A stretch of 64,000 bases of DNA from Moraxellaceae bacterium (GTDB lineage Bacteria; Pseudomonadota; Gammaproteobacteria; Pseudomonadales; Moraxellaceae). The translations under genes and the position numbers were made by a program. The stretch lies in assembly GCA_029237815.1 (NCBI GenBank), contig JAQZBP010000003.1:558001-622000 (forward strand), written 5' to 3'. Under the pieces are notes generated by a model. That model searched no databases and was not told the origin of the DNA. It saw only the letters and a program-made list of their open reading frames with translations. Every line of letters starts with the position of its first letter. Position 1 is the first letter of the stretch. This document shows positions 54,214 to 63,666 of this stretch, one piece after another.

Positions 54214-54483
54214 GTGCCGGACCGGGGCAATCCGCCCGCGCGCGGCCGCACAATCGTGCCGGACATCCTGAAATCGTGGCAGCGGCGCCGCTCGCGGCAG
54301 ACCGACGCGCTCGAGATCACGGCGGACAAGGTCTACGTCACCTGCTACGAGGGCGAGGACAGCAGCGCGGTGGGCTGCACGCACGCTGAATTCCGTGCCG
54401 GCAAGCTGCAACAGGTCGTGTGCGACACCTTCGGGCCCGGCGTGCTCGCCGAGGCCCTCGCCTATCTGCGCCCGCGGCACTGA
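54214..54483 (+). CDS. Small protein of unknown function ending the ERF-SSB-Gp157 operon
   Basis: The 89-residue protein starts with GTG four bases after the Gp157-like stop, so it is probably translated from the same message. It has a basic N-terminal third (PARGRTI, QRRRSRQ) and a mixed C-terminal part (LEITADKVYVTCYEGED, LQQVVCDTFGPGVLAEALAYL). No family is recognised. A phage origin is suggested only by position. Confidence 0.55.
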   Translation: MPDRGNPPARGRTIVPDILKSWQRRRSRQTDALEITADKVYVTCYEGEDSSAVGCTHAEFRAGKLQQVVCDTFGPGVLAEALAYLRPRH

Positions 54484-54600
54484 CGGCAGCATTGCACCGC
54501 TTGCCGCTGCCGGCGCCGGCAGTCCCACGATCATGATTGTCATGACGCCGGCGCCAGCTGATGCGTCCTTTCGCTTCTACCTTGCGCCGGTGCGTGGCGC

Positions 54601-55527
54601 TCAGCGCGCGCCGGCCGGCGCCAGCGTGTAGCCGTCGCGCGGAAAATGCACGTGCACCGTGCCGACGTCCGCGTGCTCGCGCGCCAGGATCCAGCGCGTC
54701 GGCGTGGCGCCGGCCAGCCTACCTTCGCTCGGCACCTGGCCGTAGTCGGACGGCGCGATCGTCACACGGCTGCCGATCATTTCATTCGTCAGGAATTCCG
54801 CCGCAATCGCGCGCGGGCTGGCCTGCCGGGCAGCAGCGAGGGCCGCGTCGATGGCGAGCGGCCGCGGCGTGCCGTCGCCGAAGGCGCGCATGCGGTCCAT
54901 CCACGCGTTCAGGCGCGGAAAGCCCTGCAGCATCCGCGATTCGGCCAGCTCGCGGATCATCCAGAGGCCGTGGTAGGCGGTGAAATCGGCGTGGTCGGGC
55001 GTGCGGCCGAACAGGAAATCCTGCGTGAGCATCGCCTCTACCTGCGCGGCGTGCGCCAGCACCACGGGCCGCGCCTCGCGCAGGCTGACGATGCGCGCGG
55101 TCGCCGTGCGCCCCATGTTCACGCGGTCCCAGGCGAAGCGCAGCAGGTCCGGCACCGACATGGAATCCCAGGCCTTGCGCCGCAGGGTGCGGTTGCCGGC
55201 GGCCAGCACGCAGGCGAAGAAGATGTCGAGGTCGACGCGCGCCACCCAGGCCTGGGCGTCGGCGCCCAGGTTGCCGAGGGCGAGCTCCGGCTTTTCGGCA
55301 CGGGCGGCGATCTCCTCGGCGATGATGCGTGAATCGCAGAACACGTCGGCGCCATCCTGGGCCACCGGAATCTTGCGGTAGCCGCCAGCCAGCGCGACCA
55401 GGTGCGGCCGCGGCGGACTCTCGCGGACGGTCACCGACTGCCAGGGCAGGCCGGCATAGCCCAGCATGCTGCGGACCTTCTGGGAAAACGGCGACATGGG
55501 GTAATGGTGCAGGATCAGGTCGGGCAT
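54601..55527 (-). CDS. Glutathione S-transferase-like protein with C-terminal extension
   Basis: The 308-residue protein has a GST N-terminal thioredoxin-like domain (LILHHYPMSPFSQKVRSMLGYAGL, RKIPVAQDG, DSRIIAEE) and a helical GST C-terminal domain up to about residue 215. About 90 further residues form a beta-like extension (SRVTIAPSDYGQVPSEGRLAG), longer than classical GSTs. The active-site residue is probably Ser12 or Ser15. Substrate is unknown. ATG 55527 begins the domain directly. Confidence 0.85.
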   Translation of the reverse strand: MPDLILHHYPMSPFSQKVRSMLGYAGLPWQSVTVRESPPRPHLVALAGGYRKIPVAQDGADVFCDSRIIAEEIAARAEKPELALGNLGADAQAWVARVDLDIFFACVLAAGNRTLRRKAWDSMSVPDLLRFAWDRVNMGRTATARIVSLREARPVVLAHAAQVEAMLTQDFLFGRTPDHADFTAYHGLWMIRELAESRMLQGFPRLNAWMDRMRAFGDGTPRPLAIDAALAAARQASPRAIAAEFLTNEMIGSRVTIAPSDYGQVPSEGRLAGATPTRWILAREHADVGTVHVHFPRDGYTLAPAGAR

Positions 55528-55816
55528 GGCAGCGTCCGGCAGGAGGAGAGGCGGCGATTATCGGGGCAACGCCCCGACATTCGATACAACGACAGGACAG
55601 CTGTCCACCTCGCCGCCCGGGGTATCGACACCGGAGGGGGCACCGGGCAAATCCTCCGCTTGACGCACGCGGCGCCCACCGGACACCCCGTGCCGGGGGC
55701 GAAGGGCGGTGCCCTGCCACATGTCGGCGGCAGTCACCTCCCGTGCCGTGGCGGCTGGCAGGGCCGCGGTCCCGCTGTATAGCTAGCCCCTGCAGATGTT
55801 CGGACCGGGAGGCCCG

Positions 55817-56965
55817 ATGCCAACAACACTACACTCCTGGCGGCGCAAGCTCGCAGCCGTGCTGGAATGGTCGCCCGTGGACAAGGGTCAGATCCCCCTG
55901 TTCATGCTCGTGCCCATCATGTCGCAGTACGTGCTCTGGGCCTATGTCGTGCTGCAGCGCCCCGACCGCGAGCGCCTGGTGGTCGTGCCCACGCTGGAGC
56001 TCCATCTCATCCTTTGCCTGGCCATCATCGCCGGCGGCGTCCTGCTCATGCTGCTCGGTGCCTGGCTGCGCCGGCGCACGCCGGCGAGCCTCTTCTTCCA
56101 GCACCTGGCCGTGCAGTATTACGCGGCGACGCTGATCTTCATGGGCTACCAGGTCGGCCTGACGGAAATTGCCGCCGGCCTCGTGCTGCTTGGCGCACCG
56201 GTGTTCGGCTTCATCGTGCTGGACCGCCGCGCCGTATGGCTCGGCACGCTGACCTCGCTCGTCCTGTTCTTCGCGCTCAGCCTGGCCACCCTGCACGGGC
56301 ACCTGCCCTATGCACCCATTCTTGCGCCCGCGGCCGATGCCTCCGCCCGGCAATTCCATTTCTACAGCCTGATCGGCTTTTCCGCCCCGCACTTCATCTT
56401 CATCCTGCTGCTCGCCGACCAGACGCTGCACTTCTGGCGCCGGCGCGAGGACACCATTCGCGAGCTCTCGCGCACCGACGTGCTCACCGGCCTGCCCAAC
56501 CGCCGCAGCATCCTGGAGCTGCTGGAGAAGGAAACCGCGCGCACGCGCCGCCATGGCCCGCCCATGTGCGTCGTCATCCTCGATCTCGACCATTTCAAGC
56601 GCGTCAACGACACCTGGGGCCATCCCACCGGCGACAGGGTGTTGCAGACGGCCGCGCGCGTGCTGCGCGAGAACCTGCGCACTTGCGACACCATCGGCCG
56701 CTACGGCGGCGAGGAATTCCTGATGGTGCTGCCCGACACTTCCGTCGAAGGCGCCGCCGCCTTGCTGGAGCGTTGCCGCGCCGCCCTCGCCGCCACGGAA
56801 ATCCGCACCGGTACCGGCGAGCACTTCCACATCAGCGCCAGTTTCGGCGTGATGAGCAACCACAAGGACTTCGATGTCGATGCCGCGGCGCTGATCAAGG
56901 CCGCGGACGACGCGCTCTACCGCGCCAAGGAAAATGGCCGCAACCGCGTGGAGATGGCGGCCTGA
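55817..56965 (+). CDS. Membrane-bound diguanylate cyclase (single module)
   Basis: The 382-residue protein has six membrane segments (about 25-215) and a GGDEF domain with intact GGEEF and RTCD (RxxD) inhibitory site. The membrane part and DLDHFKRVNDTWGHPTGDRVLQ resemble both halves of the fused cyclase at 25285, so it is their single-module relative. It should synthesise cyclic di-GMP with product inhibition. ATG 55817 has GGGAGG just upstream; ATG 55796 lacks one. Confidence 0.92.
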   Translation: MPTTLHSWRRKLAAVLEWSPVDKGQIPLFMLVPIMSQYVLWAYVVLQRPDRERLVVVPTLELHLILCLAIIAGGVLLMLLGAWLRRRTPASLFFQHLAVQYYAATLIFMGYQVGLTEIAAGLVLLGAPVFGFIVLDRRAVWLGTLTSLVLFFALSLATLHGHLPYAPILAPAADASARQFHFYSLIGFSAPHFIFILLLADQTLHFWRRREDTIRELSRTDVLTGLPNRRSILELLEKETARTRRHGPPMCVVILDLDHFKRVNDTWGHPTGDRVLQTAARVLRENLRTCDTIGRYGGEEFLMVLPDTSVEGAAALLERCRAALAATEIRTGTGEHFHISASFGVMSNHKDFDVDAAALIKAADDALYRAKENGRNRVEMAA

Positions 56966-57156
56966 CACCGGCCTCCCGCAAGCGCTCCGCAAGGCGCTAA
57001 CGGCGCCTGGCGCTACCACCCGTCACGCCCGCACCCGTCCCGCTTCCGCGGCTCCCTGACGCCATCGCGCCGCAGGCCGGCGCGCCAGCGTCTATCTTTT
57101 CCTCAAGTGCAGCACCCGGTGCTGCGGGATGACGTCCATCTCCGGAGGAAAAGGAA

Positions 57157-58272
57157 ATGAGTTTGCTGAAAAGGGCGACCGAGGTCGCCGTGGCCACCCT
57201 GGGCGGCGCTGGCGAGACGGCGCGCACCGAGGCGAACGTGCGTGGCGTGCACCTGCGTCCCGTGGCCGAGTTCACGCACCAGGTGACGGGCGTGGCGGTG
57301 TCGCGGCGCGGCCGCGTGTTCGTGAATTTTCCGCGCTGGACGGAGGACACCGAGGTCTCCGTGGCGGAAGTACTGCCCGGCAGCACGCTGCGGCCCTTTC
57401 CCGACGACGACTGGAACGCCTGGCGCAACAGCCGCAAGGACGAGATGGCGCCGGCCCGCCATTTCATCTGCGTGCAAAGCGTGGTGGTGGATGCGCGCGA
57501 CCACCTCTGGGTGCTCGACCCGGCGGCGCCCGCGCAGAGCCATGTCGTGCGCGGTGGCGCCAAGCTGGTGGAGATCGACCTCGCCACCGACCACGTCGTG
57601 CGCACCCTTCTTTTCGACGAGGACGTGGCGCCGCTCGGCAGCTATCTCAACGACGTGCGCATCAGCCCGGACGGCGCCTACGCCTACATCACCGATTCCG
57701 GCGCCAAGGGCGCGCTGGTCGTGGTGCGCCTGGCGGACGCGCAGGCCTGGCGCGTGCTCGACGGCCATGCCAGCACGCAGCCGGAAAAGGACGTGCAGAT
57801 AAAAGTCGACCGGCGCGTGCTGCGCCGCCCCGACGGCCGTGGCGTGGAGTTCGCCGCCGACGGCATCGCGCTGTCCACGGACGGCCACTGGCTCTACTGG
57901 CAGGCCATCAAGGGCCGTACGTTGTACCGGCTGCCCACCGCACTGCTGCAGGACCGCGGCGCCGACGCGGCGATGCTGGCGGCCGCCGTGGAGCGTGTCG
58001 GCGAGAACGGACCGGCCGACGGCCTCCTGATCAGCACGAGCGGCCGCATGTACATCAGCGCCGTGGAGGAGAACGCCGTGAAGGTCCGCGAGGGCGACGA
58101 GGTCAGCACGCTGCTGCAGGACCGGCGCCTGCGCTGGCCGGACTCCTTCGCCGAAGGCCCGGACGGCACGGTGTACGTCACCGACTCGCGCATTCCCGAC
58201 ATGGTGTGGTTCCGCCCGCACGGCCCGGCGCAGCTGCGCACGACGCTGTACCGGATCGAGGACCTGCGCTGA
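57157..58272 (+). CDS. Yellow/major-royal-jelly-like beta-propeller protein
   Basis: The 371-residue protein matches the bacterial branch of the yellow/MRJP family. It begins FTHQVTGVAVSRRGRVFVNFPRW and has VQSVVVDARDHLWVLDP, YLNDVRISPDGAYAYITDSG, GRGVEFAADGIALSTDG and ADGLLISTSGRMY repeats of a six-bladed propeller. Members bind small ligands or act as lactonases or tautomerases; no single activity is assigned here. No signal peptide is obvious. ATG 57157 has GGAGG nine bases upstream. A pirin gene follows 96 bases downstream. Confidence 0.85.
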   Translation: MSLLKRATEVAVATLGGAGETARTEANVRGVHLRPVAEFTHQVTGVAVSRRGRVFVNFPRWTEDTEVSVAEVLPGSTLRPFPDDDWNAWRNSRKDEMAPARHFICVQSVVVDARDHLWVLDPAAPAQSHVVRGGAKLVEIDLATDHVVRTLLFDEDVAPLGSYLNDVRISPDGAYAYITDSGAKGALVVVRLADAQAWRVLDGHASTQPEKDVQIKVDRRVLRRPDGRGVEFAADGIALSTDGHWLYWQAIKGRTLYRLPTALLQDRGADAAMLAAAVERVGENGPADGLLISTSGRMYISAVEENAVKVREGDEVSTLLQDRRLRWPDSFAEGPDGTVYVTDSRIPDMVWFRPHGPAQLRTTLYRIEDLR

Positions 58273-58368
58273 GGGGCGGTAGAGATCGGCCTGAAGGCGG
58301 AGCCAAGGCGCACACCAGGTGCCGCCGAACCCGTATGCTTGCCTTCCCGGGCCCTGGAAATTTCCCGC

Positions 58369-59244
58369 ATGAAGCACCTCGCCTTCGTCCACCGCAACGA
58401 CACGCGCTTTGCCGTCGGCGACTTCTCGCCCGTGCTTTCGGTGTTTTCCCATCTCGAACTCGGCAGCACGGTGTCGCCCTTCCTGCTGCTCGACCATATC
58501 GGGCCGGGACGACTGCTGCCGTCCACGCGACGCCAGGGCGTCAACGAGCATCCGCATCGCGGCTTTGAAACCGTCACGCTGGTGTATGCCGGCGAGATCG
58601 AGCATCGCGACTCCACCGGGGGCGGCGGCGTGATCGGCGCCGGCGACGTGCAGTGGATGACCGCTGCCGCCGGCGTCGTGCACCGCGAGCTCTTCAGCGA
58701 GGCCTTCACGCAGCGCGGCGGCCGCTTCGAGATGATCCAGCTCTGGGTCAACCTGCCCGCCGCCGACAAGCTCGGCGCGCCGCGCTACCAGAGCCTTGCG
58801 CGCGCCGCGATTCCGGTGGTCACGCTGGCCGATGGCGAAAGCCGGGTGCGCGTCATCGCGGGAACGTTCGCGGACCGCCAGGGGCCGGCGCTGACGCACA
58901 CCCGCATGAACGTGCTCGACGTCGAGCTGGCGGCAGGCGGGCAGCTCGAGGTGGCCACGGAAGACGGCGACACCGCGCTGGTCTACCTGCGTTCGGGCCG
59001 CCTGCAGTTTGCGCCGGAGGAGCCACTGGAAGAACAGGGCCTGGCCGTGCTGTCGAACGCAGGGAATGGCTTCCCCGTCACCGCTATGGAGCGCAGCCGG
59101 CTGCTCGTGCTGACCGGCGCGCGCATCGACGAGCCCATCAACGGGCACGGCCCTTTCGTGATGAACAGCTACGAGGAAATCCTGCAGGCCTACGAGGACG
59201 TCCGCAACGGCACGCTGGGTGCGGTGAAGCCTGCGGGCGAGTGA
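58369..59244 (+). CDS. Pirin-family cupin protein
   Basis: The 291-residue protein has the pirin bicupin fold, with the metal-binding signature HPHRGFETVTLVYAGEIEHRDS (about 64-85), then the MTAAAGVVHREL and EMIQLWVNLP segments, and the pirin C-terminal cupin. Pirins bind Fe or other metals and are linked to quercetinase activity or redox sensing. It follows the MRJP-like gene on the same strand, and co-transcription is likely. ATG 58369 starts at homology. Confidence 0.93.
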   Translation: MKHLAFVHRNDTRFAVGDFSPVLSVFSHLELGSTVSPFLLLDHIGPGRLLPSTRRQGVNEHPHRGFETVTLVYAGEIEHRDSTGGGGVIGAGDVQWMTAAAGVVHRELFSEAFTQRGGRFEMIQLWVNLPAADKLGAPRYQSLARAAIPVVTLADGESRVRVIAGTFADRQGPALTHTRMNVLDVELAAGGQLEVATEDGDTALVYLRSGRLQFAPEEPLEEQGLAVLSNAGNGFPVTAMERSRLLVLTGARIDEPINGHGPFVMNSYEEILQAYEDVRNGTLGAVKPAGE

Positions 59245-59342
59245 GCGACTGACGCCGGCCGCGGCATGCCATCAGGCGTCGGCGTGCACCGCCCCAGCCG
59301 TGGTGCCAGACCCGGGACGGCGGCACGCCGACGCCGCGGCCC

Positions 59343-59699
59343 TCACGTCGTCAGTTGCGCGGGGCCGTCGCCGTAGGCATTGGCGCCCGGCTCGCCTTCC
59401 AGCGCCAGCAGCACAAGCAACGCCAGCGTGCCGAGCACGGGCACCAGGGCGAGCAGCACCCACCAGCCGCTACGGCCGGTGTCGTGCAGGCGGCGCACCG
59501 CGGCCGCGATGCCGGGAACGAGCACCGCCAGGCCATAGAGCCCGCTGAGCGCCCCGCCGATGCCGACCAGGCCTTCCACCGCGGTCAGCGCCAGATAGAT
59601 GACCACGTTGACCAGGAAGAAATTCCAGTACTCCGCGCGGTGCGCGCGGCCCGCGAACTCGGCGTATTTGTTCAGCACCACTTCCTTGTACCAGTCCAT
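59343..59699 (-). CDS. DUF805 family small membrane protein
   Basis: The 118-residue protein has four membrane helices with the DUF805 pattern: N-terminal F-x-GRAHRAEYWNFFL, central GLYGLAVLVPGIAAAVRRLHDTGRSGWW and a C-terminal ALVPVLGTLALLVLL. The function is unknown; these are common inner-membrane proteins. It is convergent with pirin and AGGAG-like bases precede ATG 59699. Confidence 0.93.
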   Translation of the reverse strand: MDWYKEVVLNKYAEFAGRAHRAEYWNFFLVNVVIYLALTAVEGLVGIGGALSGLYGLAVLVPGIAAAVRRLHDTGRSGWWVLLALVPVLGTLALLVLLALEGEPGANAYGDGPAQLTT

Positions 59700-59852
59700 G
59701 TCGGCTCCTTGCGGCCTGCGGGAACTGCCGCATCAAGCAGGCAATCCGGCGCGCCAATAAATCCGTCCCCTGTATTGCTCTCGTGACGGTCACGCGCGGG
59801 GAGCGGCGCGCAAGCCCCGCATGCGCCGCCACCGTGCCCCGGCGTAGCCGCC

Positions 59853-61028
59853 CTACCACCACCCCGTGGCGACCAGCCGTTTCTGGATCATGGTCGCCAG
59901 CAGCTCGTGCCCGAAAGGCGAGAGATGGAAGTCGTCCGCGAACATCCAGCCCCGCCACCAGCCGGGCGCGAGACCGTCGGGAAGCGCGGCATCCAGCGCC
60001 GCGGAAGAGCATTCCGAGAGGGTGTAATCGTGCAGGCCGAGGTCGTCGACACTGACGCTGGGGCAGGACGCCTGCGTGGCGTTGCTGATGCCGTAACGGC
60101 TGGCATGGTTCACCAGGACACTGAAGCTGCCGTAGAAATCCACGATCGCCACGCGCGTATCCCCGGCGAAGCGCGCCTCGAGCTGCGCGTTATAGGCCTG
60201 CGACCATTGCCGGAAAATGCTCCGCGCGGCATCGGCCTGCGCCGCGTCACGCGTCTCCGCCACCACGTCCAGCACCATCCGGAAGCGCGGCGTCAGCGCG
60301 ATGTCGGGAACGTTCAGCACGGCCACGCGCCGGGCGCCGTGCTCGAGGGCGTGCGTGCTGATGGCGCCATGATAGGTATCCGCCAGCGCCTGCATGTACA
60401 GCCGGCCGGCTTCCGCGGCGCCCGGCCTGCCGGTTGCGAGCAGGGGGTCGACGACGGCCGCGTCGAGCAGCTGCAGCAGCATGGCGCGGAACAGCTCGCC
60501 GTCGCCGCGTCCGGCCTTGATGAAGGTGATGGCAAGATCCGAGAGGTCGTTGATGCCGCCATCGACCAGCAGCAGCTCCTCGCCGCTCCATTGCCCGCCC
60601 GCGGCGGCCACCGCCTGCTCCAGCTGCGTCGGGATATTGAGGGGCATCGCGGCGCCGCCGCGGGTCACCGGATTCACGATGCGACTGCCGCCGACCGCGA
60701 AATTGGTGCACGCCGCATTGGTCGTGAAGCCGGCGCTCTCCGGATCGTAAGCGAAGAAGTTGCACTGCTCCGCCATGCCGAAGTACTTCGCCACGCGCTC
60801 GGGAAAGATCGGGAAGCCGGCTGCCGGATCATCCGCGTTCTGCACCGTGGCTTTGCCGCCGTACGCGCCGACATCGGCAAGGCTGTCGCCCGCCACCACG
60901 ACCTTGATGTTTTCGCGCTCGGTGGCCCCCGCGCGTTCAACCGGCTCTCTATCGCTGTTGCAACCGGCCAGCAGGGCCGTGCCCAGCGCCAGGGCGACAG
61001 CCTGTCGCCGGAAATTGATGTTCCTCAT
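59853..61028 (-). CDS. SGNH/GDSL-family esterase lipoprotein
   Basis: The 391-residue lipoprotein has a lipobox LAGC (Cys23) and an SGNH hydrolase domain with block I GDSL (VVVAGDSLADVG), block III GGINDL and block V DDFHLSPFGH. It is likely an outer-membrane or periplasmic esterase or lipase acting on lipid or polymer esters. ATG 61028 opens the lipoprotein signal. It converges on DUF805's gene region and is divergent from the MFS gene across 424 bases. Confidence 0.92.
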   Translation of the reverse strand: MRNINFRRQAVALALGTALLAGCNSDREPVERAGATERENIKVVVAGDSLADVGAYGGKATVQNADDPAAGFPIFPERVAKYFGMAEQCNFFAYDPESAGFTTNAACTNFAVGGSRIVNPVTRGGAAMPLNIPTQLEQAVAAAGGQWSGEELLLVDGGINDLSDLAITFIKAGRGDGELFRAMLLQLLDAAVVDPLLATGRPGAAEAGRLYMQALADTYHGAISTHALEHGARRVAVLNVPDIALTPRFRMVLDVVAETRDAAQADAARSIFRQWSQAYNAQLEARFAGDTRVAIVDFYGSFSVLVNHASRYGISNATQASCPSVSVDDLGLHDYTLSECSSAALDAALPDGLAPGWWRGWMFADDFHLSPFGHELLATMIQKRLVATGWW

Positions 61029-61452
61029 GCCGTGCCGCTCCATCCATGGAAGGCCGCCATTCTCGCCTTGCCGGCGCGGTTGCGCATTGCGCCGAAGGTA
61101 GTCCCGCGCAAGTGCCAGCACTGCGACGAACGACCGACGCGCAAATCGAAGGGAAAGCCGTCGCCGTTAATGAAGGGCCAACGAGCGCGACACGTTGCCG
61201 CAACACTTTTCGGCTCGACTCTTACGGCCGCGCTACGAATCTCGCTCACTACCTCAGCGCCCGTAACGCTTCGCCCGCGGCGTCCCTGCCAGCCGGCGCA
61301 GCGGGTCTACAGTTCAGTAGAGCCGCAGGTGGTCGCTGCCGGGCAGCGCTCACGGTCGGGGCCGCATGCCGCCTCCCTGCGGCGGCGTCGCCGCTTCGGT
61401 TGTCACAACGCACGGCAGCGTCCCCTCACAAGCCACAGGGAGGTGCCAGGCA
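61029..61452. other. Intergenic region between divergent GDSL-lipoprotein and MFS genes
   Basis: These 424 bases hold two divergent starts. The area about 61110-61250 is a little less GC-rich. No RNA, repeat or convincing promoter pair was found. Confidence 0.4.
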
Positions 61453-62751
61453 ATGGTGGAGCGCAAGGCGCTGGTGCGCGTGGTCGCGCTGTTCGCGAGC
61501 ATGGCGCTGCTGATCGCCGGCAACGGCCTGCTGTGGACGCTGCTGTCGGTGCGCATGGAGCTCGAGGGCTTTTCAGCCACCAGCATCTCTGCCGTGCTCG
61601 GCATTTATGCGCTGGGCTTCATCGCCGGCAGCATGTGGCTCGACCGCGTCATCCACCGCGTCGGCCATGTGCGCTCCTTTGCCGCCTTCGCGGCGCTGTA
61701 CTCGGCCTGCATCCTGATGTTCCCGCTGCATGTCTCGGTGCCGGGCTGGATCGGGCTGCGACTGCTCACCGGCTTCTGCATCGCCGGGCTCACGCTGGTC
61801 ACGGAAAGCTGGCTCAACGGCCGTGCGACGGTGGAGAACCGCGGCCGGCTGCTCGCCATCTACATGGTGATCTATTACCTGGCGGCCGCCTGCGGGCAGT
61901 TGCTGCTGCGCGTCGGCGATCCGTCGCAGCTGCTGCTGTTCAGCCTGGCCGGCATCCTGACCACGCTCGCCGTGATCCCGCTCGCGCTGACGCGCGAGAC
62001 CGCGCCGGAAATCCTGCCCGCGCCGCGCATGAAAATGGCCGACCTGTTCCGGCACGCGCCGCTCGGCGTCGCCGCCGCCTTCACCACGGGCATCGCAACG
62101 AGCGCGTTCTCCGGCACCGGCCCGATCTACGCGCTGCGCATCGGGCTCGGCCCGGAGACGATCGCCTTCTTCATGGCCGTGCCGATCGTGGCCTCGATGC
62201 TGGTGCAGGCGCCGGTGGGCTGGATCTCGGACCGGCTGCCGCGCCAGTCGGTGCTCGCCGTCACCACGCTGGTCGCTTTTATCGCCGCGCTGGCCGTGCC
62301 CTTCGCGGGCGCGCTGTCGCTGTGGCTGCAGGTCGGCCTCATCGCGCTGCATGTCGCGCTGGTGTCGGCGCTGTATCCGCTCAGCCAGTCCATCACGCAC
62401 GACACGCTGGACGCGCATCACGTGATTCCCGCCAGCGCCACACTGCTGCTCGCCTACGGAATCGGCACCGTGATCGGGCCCCTGGCGGCACCGGGCGCCA
62501 TGGCCGCCTTCGGGCCGGCGGGACTGTTCCTCTTCCTTGCCGCGGTGCTGGCCGCGCTCGTGGTGATGCTGTTCGTGCTGCACAGGCGCCAGCCGGCCGT
62601 GCCGGTGGAGGCTCAGCTGCACGGCGTCGTCGCCGCGCTGCCGGTAGGCACGCCGCTCGTGACCGAGCTCGACCCGCGTGCCGACCCGGAGGACTTCGCG
62701 GCGCTGCACCACAACCTGGAGGAAGCCGAAGAGCTGCGGCGCAGGGCGTGA
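61453..62751 (+). CDS. MFS transporter, YcaD-like
   Basis: The 432-residue protein has 12 membrane helices. Helix 2-3 shows a motif A relative (WLDRVIHRVGHVRSF) and helix 4 carries RLLTGFCIAGLTLVTESWLN, typical of the YcaD branch. A second half-motif is GWISDRLPRQSVL. The C-terminal 60 residues are a cytoplasmic tail. Substrate is unknown. ATG 61453 is followed immediately by homology. It converges on a small lipoprotein gene. Confidence 0.88.
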   Translation: MVERKALVRVVALFASMALLIAGNGLLWTLLSVRMELEGFSATSISAVLGIYALGFIAGSMWLDRVIHRVGHVRSFAAFAALYSACILMFPLHVSVPGWIGLRLLTGFCIAGLTLVTESWLNGRATVENRGRLLAIYMVIYYLAAACGQLLLRVGDPSQLLLFSLAGILTTLAVIPLALTRETAPEILPAPRMKMADLFRHAPLGVAAAFTTGIATSAFSGTGPIYALRIGLGPETIAFFMAVPIVASMLVQAPVGWISDRLPRQSVLAVTTLVAFIAALAVPFAGALSLWLQVGLIALHVALVSALYPLSQSITHDTLDAHHVIPASATLLLAYGIGTVIGPLAAPGAMAAFGPAGLFLFLAAVLAALVVMLFVLHRRQPAVPVEAQLHGVVAALPVGTPLVTELDPRADPEDFAALHHNLEEAEELRRRA

Positions 62752-62832
62752 CGGGGCGTCGTCGCGGTCAGCAGCGTCATCACCCGATGGAAGCAACGGA
62801 TGCGATGCGGACGGACCCGCAGACGGCCCGGT

Positions 62833-63444
62833 TCAGTGCGGACCGAACAGCGTCAGCGCCCCGAACAGAATCGGCGCGGTGACCAGATCGTAGGGAACGG
62901 CAAGCGGCATCAGGACATACCAACCCCTGTTGCCCTTCTTCCTGTCGGCAAATGCAGGGGTGTCTCCGACATACACCCGGTAATCGTGGGTGTCGCCGAT
63001 ATGCGGACGCACGGAATACAGCGAGAACGCGGACGACGTCCGCTCGTGGTACACGAATGTCTGCCGGGCCCCGGCGAGTGCCGCTACAAAGCCGGCGTCG
63101 CTGACCGGCAGCTCCCGGCCCGACACGGTGCAGCCGGGCTGCGCGTGCGAAGCATGGAAATCCGCGAGGTAGGCCTTGCCGCTGTCATCCTGTCGCAGGT
63201 TCAGCGCGGGGGGAGGCGCGACCACCGTGAACTCCCGCGTCTCGCCCTTCACCGTCGTGCTGAAGCAGATATAGACCCGGACATCGTCCGTCGCCGCCTG
63301 CCGGAGTACCAGGCCCGATGCCGACGGCGGACGCTGCACCGGTCGATCGCGCGCGCGCTCGAGAATGGCGTTGGTGGCGCAGCCCTGCAACAGCAAGGCT
63401 CCGGTGAGCCCCGGGAGAAGTGCGCTCAGCTTTCCGACTTTCAT
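62833..63444 (-). CDS. Small lipoprotein of unknown function
   Basis: The 203-residue protein has a lipobox LQGC (Cys22). The mature part has beta-rich segments (DDVRVYICFSTTVKGE, EFTVVAPPPALNL, TFVYHERTSSAFSLYS) and a hydrophobic stretch near the C-terminus (LMPLAVPYDLVTAPILFGAL). No family is recognised. ATG 63444 is preceded by AGGA (AAAGGACCTGTC). It is divergent from the TonB receptor gene. Confidence 0.7.
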   Translation of the reverse strand: MKVGKLSALLPGLTGALLLQGCATNAILERARDRPVQRPPSASGLVLRQAATDDVRVYICFSTTVKGETREFTVVAPPPALNLRQDDSGKAYLADFHASHAQPGCTVSGRELPVSDAGFVAALAGARQTFVYHERTSSAFSLYSVRPHIGDTHDYRVYVGDTPAFADRKKGNRGWYVLMPLAVPYDLVTAPILFGALTLFGPH

Positions 63445-63666
63445 GACAGGTCCTTTTTCCCCGCCCCGGCAATGGCTCCAGGGCAGCCAGAGGATGCCGG
63501 CAGACCACCCGGCCTTCACCACCCGGCCCTGCCGCAGCGCCGGACGCGGCGAAATTCGCGCCGGACGGCAGCCCAAACCCGGCAGCGACTGCTAGCGTAA
63601 GCTCCATGGACAGGGCCGCCGGGCCCGACACCGGAGCAGCCGCAGGCGTCGCGGCTCCAGGACGGC

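Noticed and set aside
55561..55577. TCGGGGC/GCCCCGA hairpin upstream of the GST gene
   Set aside because: Lies on the 5' side of the gene, has no T tract and is common by chance in GC-rich DNA.
59907..62882. 991-residue open frame crossing the GDSL and MFS genes
   Set aside because: It is antisense to one gene and out of frame with the other, with Arg/Ala-rich shadow composition.
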